DNA of 64,000 bases, taken from Diphasiastrum complanatum (Eukaryota; Streptophyta; Lycopodiopsida; Lycopodiales; Lycopodiaceae). The notes under the pieces are model-generated. The model had not been told where the DNA came from. It saw only the letters and a program-made list of their open reading frames with translations, and ran no database searches. This document shows, in pieces, positions 32,466 through 43,208 of this stretch; within the stretch, counting starts at the first letter, position 1; the number at the start of each line of letters is the position of its first letter. The DNA lies in the NCBI GenBank assembly GCA_029204225.1, contig CM055103.1:39292095-39356094 (forward strand), given 5' to 3'. The translations under genes were made by a program, and so were the position numbers.

Positions 32466-32700
32466 GGTAGCGGACCCCGGGCACGAACCCGCGTCCGGAC
32501 GCGCGTTCACGTCCGCGTCCGGACACGGACACGCCAGGGGTGCATCCGGGGTCCGGACGCGTCCGCTTTTTTCTTTTTTTTAATTTTAGTTTTTATAGTG
32601 TTAAAATAATAAAAAAAAATGTGGACATGTCCGACCCCGCGTCCGGGTCTGGACGCCAGACGCGGACGCGGATTGCCCGCGTCCAGCCCGGACGCGCATC
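32466..32700. repeat. GC-rich foldback-like segment
   Basis: Two GC-rich arms (32471-32567 and about 32622-32700) dense in the self-complementary motif GCGTCCGGACGC and variants, separated by a T-rich then A-rich spacer (CTTTTTTC... and ...AAAAAAAAA). The arms are partly complementary, so a hairpin can form. It may be a foldback or MITE-type element. The composition contrasts sharply with the surrounding AT-rich DNA. Confidence 0.6.
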
Positions 32701-33419
32701 TCTGAGATTCTGTATCAATGACACTGTTGACTTCCCTTGTGACCTACTATTCCCTTACCCTTATCAATATCATCCCAATTATTGTCTCCACCTCATTAGG
32801 TTGTCATGTAACACTATCAATTTATTTCAACCTGCCAGGATGGACAAGACAAGCTAATTTAGGTGGTCACTTTGGTCTTTGGGCCTAATTAGACCTGTGA
32901 ACTGATTCTGAGGCCCTTTGGCCCCTTTCTTGGGCAGCAGGGGAGGGGTCTTAGATCTCTTTGGATATTTCAAATGCTCACCTTTCAAAAAATTTGAATC
33001 AGGAATTAAATGCAAAAATGGCTACAGCATGCCTATCCACATCATCTGAGAAAAGAACCATATGTAAGTTACACAGAAAATATGTTCGCAATGAGTTCCA
33101 TAAATTTGCATATAGTTACCTAGCTGTATAGAGTCGGTATTTGTGGTAACCCCCCAAATGCAATGCCATGTGATGATTATTAACAAAAACTACGTGCAAT
33201 CATATTTTCATAAAGTTACACATGGTCCTTTCTTTTTTTCTTTCACAATTTGAATCGCATGCACCTCCCTCCCAAAGTCAAGAGAATGTCAGCCGTGATG
33301 GACAAAATACTTTTTATGCGTTTTGATTGGGCCACATGTATTTCATGGATAAACACATGGTTCACCATATCCCAAAATACATATTCTGCTTTGACTGAGA
33401 GTTAGTATATATCCTGGCT

Positions 33420-33481
<62 letters not shown>

Positions 33482-33655
33482 TTAATGTCTTTTAGGTACC
33501 GATGAACAAACAAAAGTTTAGATTGAACCATGTGATGTGGCATGCATTTCGCAATACTGAGAGAAGAAAAAGAGAAACTCAAACTACTTCAATTTGCTTG
33601 TAATTATTTAGTACAACAATGGTCTAGCCAGCAAGGAATTGGAGGCATAGAATTC
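32701..33655. other. Spacer 3' of the CDC73 gene
   Basis: Contains the probable 3' untranslated region of the minus-strand CDC73 gene at its right end and a GA array (33422-33477). No other gene seen. Confidence 0.5.
33422..33477. repeat. (GA)n microsatellite
   Basis: Twenty-eight GA units, located 180 bp beyond the CDC73 stop codon on the gene's 3' side. Confidence 0.97.
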
Positions 33656-33757
33656 TCAAAAAACAATATTTAGTTTCCGTGCCCTTATGAAAGCATCCAC
33701 TTTATCCCAAAACTCAAGTACTGCTGTACGATCCTGATGTCTCTTATGCTTGCTCAA
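33656..33757 (-). other. CDC73: CDC73 exon 3 (terminal)
   Basis: Acceptor TTTTGCAG/TTGAGC (33758/33757), in phase with exon 2. Encodes LSKHKRHQDR, then EFWDKVDAFIRARK and the stop. Matches the usual KNKRHQDR...EF(V/I)R(S/A)R ending of plant CDC73. Intron 2 is 2757 bp, most of it an LTR element. Confidence 0.92.
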
Positions 33758-36700
33758 CTGCAAAATAACATTGCTTATAATTAGCCTGATATTATCATCA
33801 CTCTCAACATGCTCCAACAAATATTCATATGTAACATCCACAAGCACCTACTTTTGAAGCATTATTGTAGACGCCCAAGGCAAATATTGTATGAGTTAAT
33901 GGTCACATTGTTAGCCCTAATGTTGTTATCTAGGATTAATTAGAATTATCGGGTCATGCCTGCATGCTAATTCTAGGGGCCTTTACCTATATTTAGTAAA
34001 CAAATTAGAATTTAGTTAGAGTCAAGTTCGATATTCTAGTGCTTGATTTGGAGCACAAGTTTTTGCTATAGATAGATGTTGGGTGCTTTTACCTTATATA
34101 GAGACATCAATTAGGAAATTGCTTTTAGGTTGCTTTAGATTTTTTTTGCTTTTTGGTATAGACTATTGTCTATAAGTATGTAGTGCGCCCTAGTGCATTG
34201 TGAATGGGACATAGTTGGAGAACATCTCATCATTGTTGTTTGTGTTCTCTCTCATGTGTATGACTATTCTCTAACTTGTCTACTGCAAGGATTTTGCAGG
34301 GATTTGTCACAAGTTTTGAAGGACTGTTTGTTGACAAGCTCTAAGAGGGAGTTGTATGGGAAATATATATGGGTCTACATCGACGTAAATTAATATTCAG
34401 CTCAAGAGGATGTTTCATTGTTTCACATTTTCTTACCGTGGTGGCAAATATAAAGTTCATTGTTACAAGTGACAAGTGTGACAAGTTGTGTGGGAAATTT
34501 GGTTCAGGAAGAAAGGTTTATTTCTATTTGAGCTAAAAATTACTTGAGATTAATGATTAATCATAGTGATTGTTTGTTGTCGTTGTCAAGTAAAGTTCTT
34601 GGATACCATCCAAGTCATAGTTGTCTATTCAAGTAGTGGTATCAAGTAAAGATTTAGTTTGAGTCGGAAAAAAGTTGTTTTCTTCAAGTTTTTTTTGAAT
34701 GTATCCAAGTTTGTGTTCTGTCACGTGGTAGATTCTGTTATTTCCAATCAGATTTAGAAGTTCACGTTGTTGTTTAGCCTCTAAAAATCAACAATTCAGT
34801 GTTGTTTGGCCTCATGAAAACAATAGAAATCATTTATTGGTGAACATCTAGGGGGAGTAGTTCAATCTAAGTCGTCACTTGTGATAGTACGAAGATTATT
34901 GAAATGGCTTCAATTCAAGGATTCAACACAAGTGGAGCCAACTACTTATGAAGTACAAGTTTCATGGGTGTTGTTGCAGGAGATTTGGTGTTGACATTTG
35001 TAGATCCATTTCCTACTTATGATTGTTATAATGGTGCTATGATAATCAAAGAGGACTACATTTTCTTTATGGGGGTCAGTGAGATCCTTACATATTTGCG
35101 ATAGCTTGGAAGATGTTCAAAGAGACCAGGGGAGTCAATCTTCAAGCAAAGTTCTCAAGGTTATGGTAAATGCTAATCATGTCCACATAATTTGATTCAA
35201 GTGGAGTCAAGTTGTTTGAGCCTAAAGATGTCAAGGTATTGGATGGTGATTGTTGTACTCATGGTGGTCACACATATGCACTAAAGGGACATGAAGACAA
35301 AAGCAAGAGATTGGAAAGTCATAGGAAATCAGCATCCAGTAATCATTGCAACTCTTTCTTAATCAGTTCCGAGAAGTTGGGATTACATCGATAGAATCTG
35401 ATTACTTTTGGAACTACATCTGGTACCAATGGAAGAGTATGCTCAACCATTGAGATAGGAATACCCTTCCAATCTTTGTAGGACCAAGCAAAACAATCTT
35501 GATACTTGACCAATAATTTTCTCAAAGTAGATAATTGATCTGATGAAAGTTATGCTGCAACTTGAACGATCTTCTCATCTTCACCTGCTTCAGCTAGATT
35601 TAGAAGTTGCATCCATCATAAACTTCTTGCATTTCTAAAACTTTTTCCTAAGGTGCTCGATGGGCTTTTGGTAACATAATGACGACAATCATCCATATGA
35701 AAAGGATTGACCTATGAAAGAATTCTACATCATCATATAGTTTTACATTGAGTAATGAAGACATTGAAATTAGAGTTGATCGTGGATTCTACATTAGAAT
35801 TGAGGATCTTCATTACATGGGCGTCAGGGAGGATATACATGCATATTTGTGCTATGCATAGTTCTTCTTATTCACAATGTAAACATTAAGGAGGAGTGTT
35901 AGAGTTAATGTTCACATTGTTACCTCTAAGTTGCCATCTAGGATTAATTATGATTATTGGGCCATGCCTGCGTGCTAATTCTAGTAAAGTCAAATTAGAA
36001 TTTAGTTAGCCTCAAGTTCAAGATGCTAGTGCTTGATTTGGAGCACAAGTTTTGCTATAGGTATCTAGATGTTGGGTGCTTAAGCAATTGCTTTTGCTTT
36101 TTGGCATAGACTACTATCTACAAGTATGTAGTGTGCCCTAGCCCATTGTGAATGGGAATTAGTTGGAGTACATCTCATCAGTATGCTTCATTATTTTTGT
36201 TTTGTGTTTTCTCTCATGTGTATGACTCTTGTCTAACAACAACATGAATCTTTAACTTGTATGGGCAAGTCGGTTTTCTAACAAATGTCTATCTGCACAT
36301 TAGGCAACATAATGCTGTGTACTTTCATACCTTATGCATAATGCATAATCTAGGAAATTATTTGACCAGAATTTCATTCAATATAAACACCAAATAATTA
36401 GAAAAGTAAAAGAGCATTTAAGTTTTGAAAAATGTATTTCCTAAGTGATGTGCTTCTATGAGATACAGCTGACCTGTAGAAGGATAATAATAAGCTGAAA
36501 GCAATTGTGCATACCGAAATGATCTTCACATTCCACTGCTTGACAACTTTAACTGACTCCATACTGTCATCTTCAAAACGTAGGTACACTCCCAGAACTG
36601 TCCGAAAGGATAACAACTTAAAACTAAACAAGAGAGTTCAAAACTTTGGAAAGGAGAATAATAGATATGAAACAATGACAATAGTGACAAAGGAAAGCCG

Positions 36701-38037
36701 CTTAGCTTGGACATCTACAATATGGAAAGGGAAGAAGAGCTCATAAATGTAAGTCGATGCTGCCAAGTTCAGACATTTATTTTCCAGCCCTTACTTTTAT
36801 TCAAAATGTCCACATGATCCTTGAATGGCCAATCCTTGAACTGCCATTCTTTTCCTAGAACAAAGACAGCCACCACACGCTCCCAGTCCTTGGAAAACAG
36901 AGACGTGGCCTTGTCCCTCACCTCATACTTGACTGGGACTGGTCGCCCCATCTTTCTTTGTATGTGAATCACTTCTGGTTTTTTCCCATTTATCTTGGCC
37001 TTCACGTCAGGTGCCACATAAATACCATCTTCTAAGAACTCTTTAGCGTTATAGGTATTCAGAAGAGTTTGTAACGCATTGGGGACGAGGATAATAGGCA
37101 CTCCTTCTGGCTTAGCCTTTGAGATAGACGATGATGGTGATGATGAAACAAATCTCTGAGGAGTGTGGTTATACGGTCGTCTGAGATCAGCAGGCCTAGG
37201 TTTGGATGGTGCTGCTTCTTTTTGCTTGGCAGCATCTTCGATGTAAGATTGCGTTGGGTCGATTCCAAGTTCTTCTGCGTCCGTACCCAAATGGTCCCTC
37301 CAGAAACGCTTTTCTTCTACTTTTGCAAATCGATTTGAAGGGTTAGGAGGCGGCATAGACGGCTCTGACGATTTTTCCTGCTCCTTTCGTTGCTGCTCCT
37401 CGGTTTTCTTCTTCTCCTCATCTCTTTTGCTTAGCATTGCTAATATTCCCTGGAAGCTCTTATTAGGGCACAGAAGAATGGTTTCCCTATCCCGAATCGG
37501 CCTTTCTCTCTCTCTGATCAAATCAATAAGTCTTGAGCTATCCAAATATTTGCCGTCCAAATCCGCTTCCCAATCATCAACCGTGCTCCATAATCGCTTC
37601 GCTGGGCCTGAGCCCACATCGTTGAGCCCATGAAATTCCCCGGTTTCGTCGTCCTGATTCAGCCTTGCCAGCCGCTCCCTCTCATCTCTAGAAGAAGGCA
37701 AAGCTCCAACTGCAGGAGCCAGAAGCTCGATTGCATCAGTGGTGGAAACCTTGCCTTCCAAATAATCCAGCAAAGGCTTTCGATCCGTAAAGGTGATGAT
37801 CTGGAGTTTCAAACTGCGAGCCTGCTGCATGTAAAGTGTGTGTTTGAGGTGTGTGTTCTTGACAAAGAAAACCAAGGCCTCCAAGGTGTAGAGGCTGCCC
37901 TGCTTGGATCTATAGGCCGTTTCCATGTTGCAAGGGAACTTGTAATCCTCCCCAAACTCAATTTCGTTGCCTACTTGCTGAATGCTCTCCACCTCATTGC
38001 GCACAGTATAGTCACGCAGCAAGCTCAACGGATCCAT
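33656..38037 (-). CDS. CDC73: CDC73 / parafibromin homologue (Paf1 complex)
   Basis: Joined exons (minus strand): 38037-36795, 36597-36515, 33757-33656, giving 475 residues. CDC73 is a nuclear subunit of the Paf1 complex, which travels with RNA polymerase II and supports H2B ubiquitination and H3K4/K36 methylation; in plants it affects flowering time. The N-terminal region MDPLSLLRDY...DYKFPC...AYRSKQG (1-100) and the C-terminal Ras-like domain (about 313-475: VPIILVPNALQTLLN, IHIQRKMGRPVPV, KEWQFKDWPFKDH, RFEDDS, VKQWNVKIIS, KRHQDR) are the family hallmarks. A charged, low-complexity region (200-310) lies between. Arabidopsis CDC73 is about 415 residues, so the linker here is longer. No stops or frameshifts: likely functional. 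The first exon alone would read through to a false stop at 36769. Confidence 0.93.
33888..34275 (+). repeat. Left LTR of intronic element
   Basis: Begins TGTATGAGTTAATGG. Contains a ~45-bp segment (CTTTTACCTTATATAGAGAC..., about 34088-34140) that is missing from the right copy. Confidence 0.75.
35343..35525 (-). pseudogene. Ty3/gypsy RT fragment inside intronic element
   Basis: Sixty codons: LLVKYQDCFAWSYKDWKGI, HTLPLVPDVVPK and RCNPNFSELIKKEL match the segment just before the gypsy RT core (typically ...DVFAWSYxDMxGI...). It is on the opposite strand to the host LTR element, so it is a captured or nested piece. The next motif of RT is absent. Confidence 0.75.
35897..36238 (+). repeat. Right LTR of intronic element
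   Basis: TGTTAGAGTTAATGTTC to TGTCTAACA. Preceded by the purine run AAGGAGGAG at 35888-35896. Confidence 0.78.
36515..36597 (-). other. CDC73: CDC73 exon 2
   Basis: 83 bp. The acceptor is GGACAG/TTCTGG (36598/36597) and the donor TTCG/GTATGC (36515/36514). It completes Ile415 and encodes LGVYLRFEDDSMESVKVVKQ and WNVKIIS, a conserved block of the CDC73 C-terminal domain. Intron 1 is 197 bp. Confidence 0.92.
36795..38037 (-). other. CDC73: CDC73 exon 1
   Basis: 1243 bp, residues 1-414 plus one base. The donor is AAAA/GTAAGG at 36795/36794. The ATG at 38037 gives the conserved MDPLSLLRDY start; the 5' side is C/T-rich, as in a plant leader. Confidence 0.93.
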
Positions 38038-38112
38038 TACCTCCCTCCCCTCTTCTCCTTCTCTTTTTCCTTCTCACTCTCTACTGGCTTTCTCTGTGCA
38101 CAGGTGCCCTAA

Positions 38113-38505
38113 CCCTAAACTGAAATAATTAGACTACAAGATTCAACGCTTGTAAATCAGATTTCAGACACATTCATTACAAAGAGAAACTTTACACATT
38201 TCCATTCCTAAAGTTGAGAATTCACACACACTACAAAGCTTTCCTAAATTGAAATAATCAAACTACAAGATTCACAGCTTGTAAATCAGATTTCAGAAAC
38301 TCAATTACAAAGAGAAACTTTACACATTTCCATTCCTAAAGTCGAGAAATCACACACACTACAAAGCTTTCCTAAATTGAAACAATTAAACTAGAAGATT
38401 CAAAGCTTATCAATCAGAAATCAGACACATCAGTTACAAAGAGAAACTTTACAAATTTCCCTCCTAAAGTTGAGAGTTCACACACAGCACAAAGCTTTGC
38501 TCAGA
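38113..38505. repeat. Three ~128-bp tandem repeats upstream of CDC73
   Basis: Units start with TGAAATAATT-type sequence at 38121, 38250 and 38378, spacing 129 and 128 bp. Each contains AAGATTCA, AATCAGA(T)TTCAGA, TTACAAAGAGAAACTTTACA and CACACACTACAAAGCTTT. They begin less than 100 bp from the CDC73 start codon and so occupy its leader and proximal promoter. Confidence 0.9.
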
Positions 38506-38968
38506 ATTAAGCAGCAACAACAACAACAACAACAATGTGGGCAACCTGGCTGTAACGCACTCTTGCAACCACAAACACCTACCTGGCTCTAGCGCACTCT
38601 TGCAACCTGGCTGCAAAGAAGATCTCTAGCGATCAGCTGCCTCTCACCAACCACTGCAAAATCATGCCCTCACTCTCAGCCTCAGCACTCCACCATGATC
38701 GTAGCAATTGCTGCAACCATCGCGGTCAGCACTTCAACAAGCAGACACTCAGAACTCTATGGAATATTTTAGGGTTTTCCTGTTGATGATGCAAGGAGAC
38801 AAGCTTTTGTATGGAAATAGTTTAATGCTATTTATTATGAGAGTATTGAATGTAAGCTTTTTAAACCTATTCAATCATTACATTGCCCCCATAGCGCCAC
38901 ATCACCCTAAAACAATATCCCATAATCAATCTTCGGAGATCTCCACCAAGCCATATAAGTAGAAACTC
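38506..38968. other. Spacer upstream of CDC73
   Basis: Has a (CAA)n run near 38516-38534, a repeated CCTGGCT...GCGCACTCTTGCAACC phrase (38547 and 38582), and no gene. Confidence 0.5.
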
Positions 38969-38979
38969 AACTCACCCTT

Positions 38980-39480
38980 ATTCTCACGTGTGTGCGGGTG
39001 CTTCGGAGAGTTGGTGCCCGCCAAAAAAATGGCACCGGTGTGTACTGGTGCTGATGCCGCAGGTGTCGGGACCGTGGCACCGATGCCTAAGAAAAAGGAC
39101 GTCGTTGCTCGGGACATGTGGCTACCCGGGACAATGCCCACGAAATTTGGCAGTGGTGCCCAGGACAAGAAGGTGCCCGAGACAATGGTTGCGAAAAATC
39201 AAGCACCGGTGCCCACTGGGCAGATTTTTCCCTGGCACAGTGTTCCTACTGGGCCCGAGCAATGCAAAGTGTCAGGACCGTGGCATCGGTGCTCGAGAAG
39301 AATGACGCCGCACTTGAGATAGTGCCTGTGAAAAATGGCACCGGTGCCTGAGAAAAATCCCAAGCACCAGTGCCCACTAAAGAGATTTTTCCCAAGCAGA
39401 GTGTTCAATGCCGATGCTCGCGGGAGCCGACCGGCTGGCGGCGCTCTTCCTGATCGAGGACACCAGGACGTGCGCACAAC
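38980..39480. repeat. GC-rich repeat with CACCGGTGCC palindromes
   Basis: The palindromic core GCACCGGTGC and variants recurs (about 39029, 39200, 39338, and GCACCAGTGCCC at 39364). A longer unit AAGCACC(G/A)GTGCCCACT...ATTTTTCCC...AGTGTTC is present at about 39199 and 39361 (spacing ~162 bp). Three overlapping open frames exist but look like repeat artefacts. Confidence 0.7.
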
Positions 39481-41150
39481 TTAAATGCCCATGAGCTTTC
39501 TAGGCCTAGGCAAAATGAAACATCGGCTCAAGTTTAATCATTTTCCATGTAAAACAACAAATTTTGAAAGTGTAGCATGGGACTTGTATCCATTTCTGAG
39601 TTAAAAAATATGCACAAAGGCATTTTTGCCTATATTTCAAATTCAAGAACTAAAATCACATTACATAATGTTGTTGGATTTTCCACTAACAAGACTAGGT
39701 AATATTTCATGAATCAAGAATTTCCACCTGATACATGGAAAAAACACTATTTGCATCGAAAATTATACATTTCTCTTATTAATGTCGAGTACAAATTTTT
39801 AAATGCATGTCTATGGTGAACATATGGAAATTACTAAGTTTCATGTATAATTTCGGGCCTTCACATTTTGCGAGTAGATTTTTTGTGAGTTTTGCGAGTT
39901 TCTTTCTTGTCATGAGTTAATAAAAAGATCACACATGTTGTGCCACCTTTTTTGGGCCACTACTTGAATGTTTATAATAAGAATTATGATTTAGTACATA
40001 GTCGAAAATCCCACAATGGAATCCAAAACTAAGAAAATTTTAAAATTAAAAAAAAAATGTAGCTTCCAAAGCTGGCAAGCCAACGTGCCAAGCGAAACAG
40101 CCAGGAAAAGAAATTGAGACTGCAAAAAAAAAAATATTGTTTCACTTAGCATGCCAACATGCTATCTTTGAAGGCTGCAAAAAAACGTTTCTTAGTTGTT
40201 TCACTTAGCACGTCCGACGTGTTATGTTTGGAGAATGCAAAAAATATTCTGAAGTCATGTTTTTACTCAACAGGTGGTTCTCAAATGTGTCAAAATACTT
40301 TTTCTATTTTATGATTGGAAGTTCTCAACTTATCAAACCTATAACGTGTCCACAAAAATACAATGTAATAAGCTAACAACAGATATTGTTCATGACAATA
40401 ATGGTTTGATACCTGAATTGCCACATAGACTACACAATTTGGTACTTGCATTATCACATAAACTATAATTTTCACTTGTAAATTGCATTGAGGCCATGTT
40501 GTGGGATGTCACACGTGCCAAAAGCATAGGATACTTTTTTCTAAGTCAAATCCCTAATCTAGCTTTGGAATGGTACCGTTGGAATGAGGCCAAAATGTGC
40601 ATAGATAGGCTAGAGAGATTCTAGGAGCTAAAAATAGCAATTTCTACATTATTCTGGATCTCAAGGTCTCAACCCCCAATTAGGGTGGATCTTATGACCT
40701 AATAGGTTAAACATTAGGGTTAGGTCTTGGATGGGGATCAGAGAAAGCCCTAAATGCTCAAATCCGAGGCAATCATCTATAAATATGTGATGGATTTCCC
40801 ATCCAATTATGAGTAAAATTGAGATCCTTCTTCATGACTAGTTTTTGTCTATCATTTGAATGATGATTGTTATTGGCATATGGATTTTTGTAATCATTAG
40901 AAGAGTTTGAAGGTACCGGTATAGTATACAGGCAGCAACAAGCGTACTTTCACATGTGTGAGCCTCTTTGCATGATTTTGGAGCCAAATTGTGGAGTGTA
41001 AAGCCAAGATAAGCTAGAAATCAATGTATTGATTTATGTTCTAGCTATAGGATCTTGATTGCATCTTAACATTATAGTTGTTTTCAGCACATTTTTGTGT
41101 GCATGCACACAAAAGTGTGCATAAAACCCTTGGTCACTTGACGAGACATA
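39481..41150. other. AT-rich spacer
   Basis: No recognisable gene. Two related phrases (CACTTAGCATGCCAACATGC and CACTTAGCACGTCCGACGTG, near 40143 and 40202) recur. The part near 40500-40910 has a TATA-like CTATAAATATG (40779) and might be an unassigned LTR, but no partner was found. Confidence 0.5.
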
Positions 41151-41162
41151 ACATGTCATCAA

Positions 41163-41457
41163 ATGATTGAAATTTCAATCTTGCAATTGTATGTGGAACT
41201 AGACTTGACTCTTCACTATGTTTTGTATGTACCTAAACTCTCTACGAATCCGTTATCAATAAGTAGGATCACTGATTTAGGTCATAGGATGGAGTTTGAG
41301 TCTGATCAATGCCAATTTATCGATAGGACAAATAAGGTCCTTGCACTCACCAAGAGGCATGGAAAATTATAAAGAGTGGCAAATTGTTATTTTGATACTA
41401 GTCAAGCCTTGAAAACCTCTGTTCTTGTCAATAAAGCATTACTATGACATCATCGAT
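41163..41457 (+). pseudogene. Copia A2 protease C-terminal half
   Basis: HYVLYVPKLSTNPLSISRI, TDLGHRMEFESDQ and RTNKVLALTKRHG match A1 3840-4000. It begins next to a perfect 14-bp palindrome (41166-41179), near the inversion breakpoint. Confidence 0.88.
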
Positions 41458-42130
41458 TAGGACACTTGAATTATACATCTATTTCATACATGTCTAAACA
41501 ATCCCTAGCACTTGATCTCGACTATCCATCCGACAAAGTCAACCTCCCTGTTTGTCATAGTTGCATCCTTGGAAAGCAGACTAGGATTCCCTTTAGATCG
41601 AGTCATAGGAATGCAGCAAAAGATTTGTTAGACGTTGTTCATTCAAATATATGTGGTCCAATGCAAACTTCGTCGTTGCTTGATGCAAAGTATTTTATTA
41701 CCTTCATTGACGAATATTCAAGAAGAACAACTATTTATTTCATTAAGCAGAAATCAGAGGCTTTCCACAAGTTTCGACAATTCAAAGTGCATGTTATCAC
41801 ATGCGACACTTCCGAAGTCCTTTTGGAATGAAGCAGTTTCAACTACAGCTTATATTCAGAACAGATGTCCTACTAAAGGTCTCTCAGACAAACATCATAC
41901 AAAGTTTGCACAGGCTCCAAACCTTCTTTATCAAACTTACGAGTTTTTGGATGTATCATTTATGCGCAAATTCAGCATGATCTCAAGAAGAAGCTCGAAT
42001 TTCAGAGTATCAAATAGACTTTCATCAGCTACACTACTTCAGATAAAGCTTATAAGTTTTATGATCATGTCGAGTTGAATATATTCACTAGCTGGGATGT
42101 CGTCGTCATCGAAGATCAGTTTATCGACCT
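41458..42130 (+). pseudogene. Copia A2 integrase (internally deleted)
   Basis: HRLGHLNYT, CHSCILGKQTRIPF, VVHSNICGPM (the first catalytic Asp is Asn) and YFITFIDEYSRR are present. From KFRQFK the sequence jumps at about 41790 to MLSHATLPKSFW, so the segment carrying the second Asp and the Glu is deleted. ...SFMRKF and GYTT-like remnants follow. Confidence 0.88.
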
Positions 42131-42459
42131 CAAAGGTAAGGGCAAAGTTCACATAGTCGAACAATCAGACTCTTCCGAATTATCGAACTTTCTAGTTCAC
42201 AAGTCGACTATTCCTATCAAAGGTCCAAGCCCGTCTACTCCCGACGAACAACGTAACAATAGCGAATCCGAAGATGATGATGTTGCAGTTCAACAACTAT
42301 AGCATGATGAAGATAATCAACTTTGAACATTACCTAGAAGATCGGCAAGGGAAAGCAGACCACCTATCAGGTATATCGACGAGTCTACAGCTTACCTTGT
42401 TCAAGAGCCAACAAATGTCGAAGAGTCACTCAGTCAGTTCGATTCCGATCTCTCAAAAG

Positions 42460-43201
42460 AAGCTATGGATAAAGAGTATTCATCACTTATCAAGAGCCAG
42501 ACACAATTATCGAATTACCTACCAGCAGAAATGTAGTTGATTGCAAATGGTTGTTTAAAATCAAGTACAAGACATATAGAAGTATCGATTGAAGAAAGGC
42601 TCCACTTGTCGCCAGAGGATTCTCTCAGGTATATAACGTCGACTACATTGAGACTTTCAGTCCAGTGGTTAAACATTCTTCTATTTGACTTCTATTGTCA
42701 TTTGTTGTTGTAGCAGATTTGGAAATACATCAAATGGATGTACAGACAACATATCTTAATGGAGTTATCAAAGAGGACATTTACATGGTGCAACCTAAAT
42801 GTTACAAAATCGAAGCTAAATACAATCATGTGTGTAAACTTCATAAAGCACTTTATGGCTCGAAGCAATCTGCTCGAGCATGGTTTCAAAGGATCAATAC
42901 TTTCCTTATCAATCACGGCTACAGACCAAGCTCTTCATATGCTCCGACAATTCTATTTTATGATAATCAAAGTGCCATTGCTTTATCAGCCAACCCTAGA
43001 TTTCATTCTAGAAATAAGCACATTAAAAGTAAGTATCACTATGTCAGAAGCAAAGTTCTCGACAAAGATGCTAACTTGTGGTATTGTCGAACACAAGATA
43101 TGACAGTAGATATTTTTACTAAAGCATTAAGCTTGGATGCACACACAAAATTCTGTGCAAAACTAAGTTTGAAGGTCAAAGCATTCATGGATTCAGATTA
43201 A
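42460..43201 (+). pseudogene. Copia A2 RT fused to RNase H by deletion
   Basis: RT from the CKWLFKIKYK region (about 42540) through ETFSPVVKHSS, then an open frame of 168 codons: LEIHQMDVQTTYLNGVIKED, LYGSKQSARAWFQRINTFL and GYRPSS joined in frame to YAPTILFYDNQSAIALSANP and FTKALSLDAHTKF. The YxDD box and the first half of RNase H are removed. Ends at TAA 43199-43201, 8 bp before the 3' LTR. Confidence 0.9.
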
Positions 43202-43208
43202 GGGAGAG

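Larger units (their letters stand above)
33888..36238 (+). mobile_element. Non-autonomous LTR element in CDC73 intron 2
   Basis: Two direct repeats of about 390 and 342 bp (33888-34275 and 35897-36238) begin GAGTTAATG and GTCACATTGTT-type sequence and share GCTTGATTTGGAGCACAAG and GTGAATGGGA. The right copy has TGTTAG...CTAACA ends and a purine tract (AAGGAGGAG) before it, so the element lies on the plus strand, antisense to CDC73. The internal ~1.6 kb has no open gag or pol in sense. No target-site duplication was found (AATAT left, ACAAC right). Size and lack of coding fit a TRIM/LARD-like element. Confidence 0.75.

Noticed and set aside
33888-36238. Endogenous virus in the CDC73 intron
   Set aside because: Only one 60-codon gypsy RT piece is present, and the LTRs with a purine tract indicate an ordinary non-autonomous LTR element.
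36769-36794. CDC73 ending at the stop at 36769 as a 422-residue protein
   Set aside because: The last eight residues (SKGWKINV) are intron 1; the donor GTAAGG is at 36794 and the conserved domain continues in two later exons.
38988-39477. Several overlapping open frames of 77-110 codons
   Set aside because: They overlap in three frames of a GC-rich repeat and none resembles a protein family.
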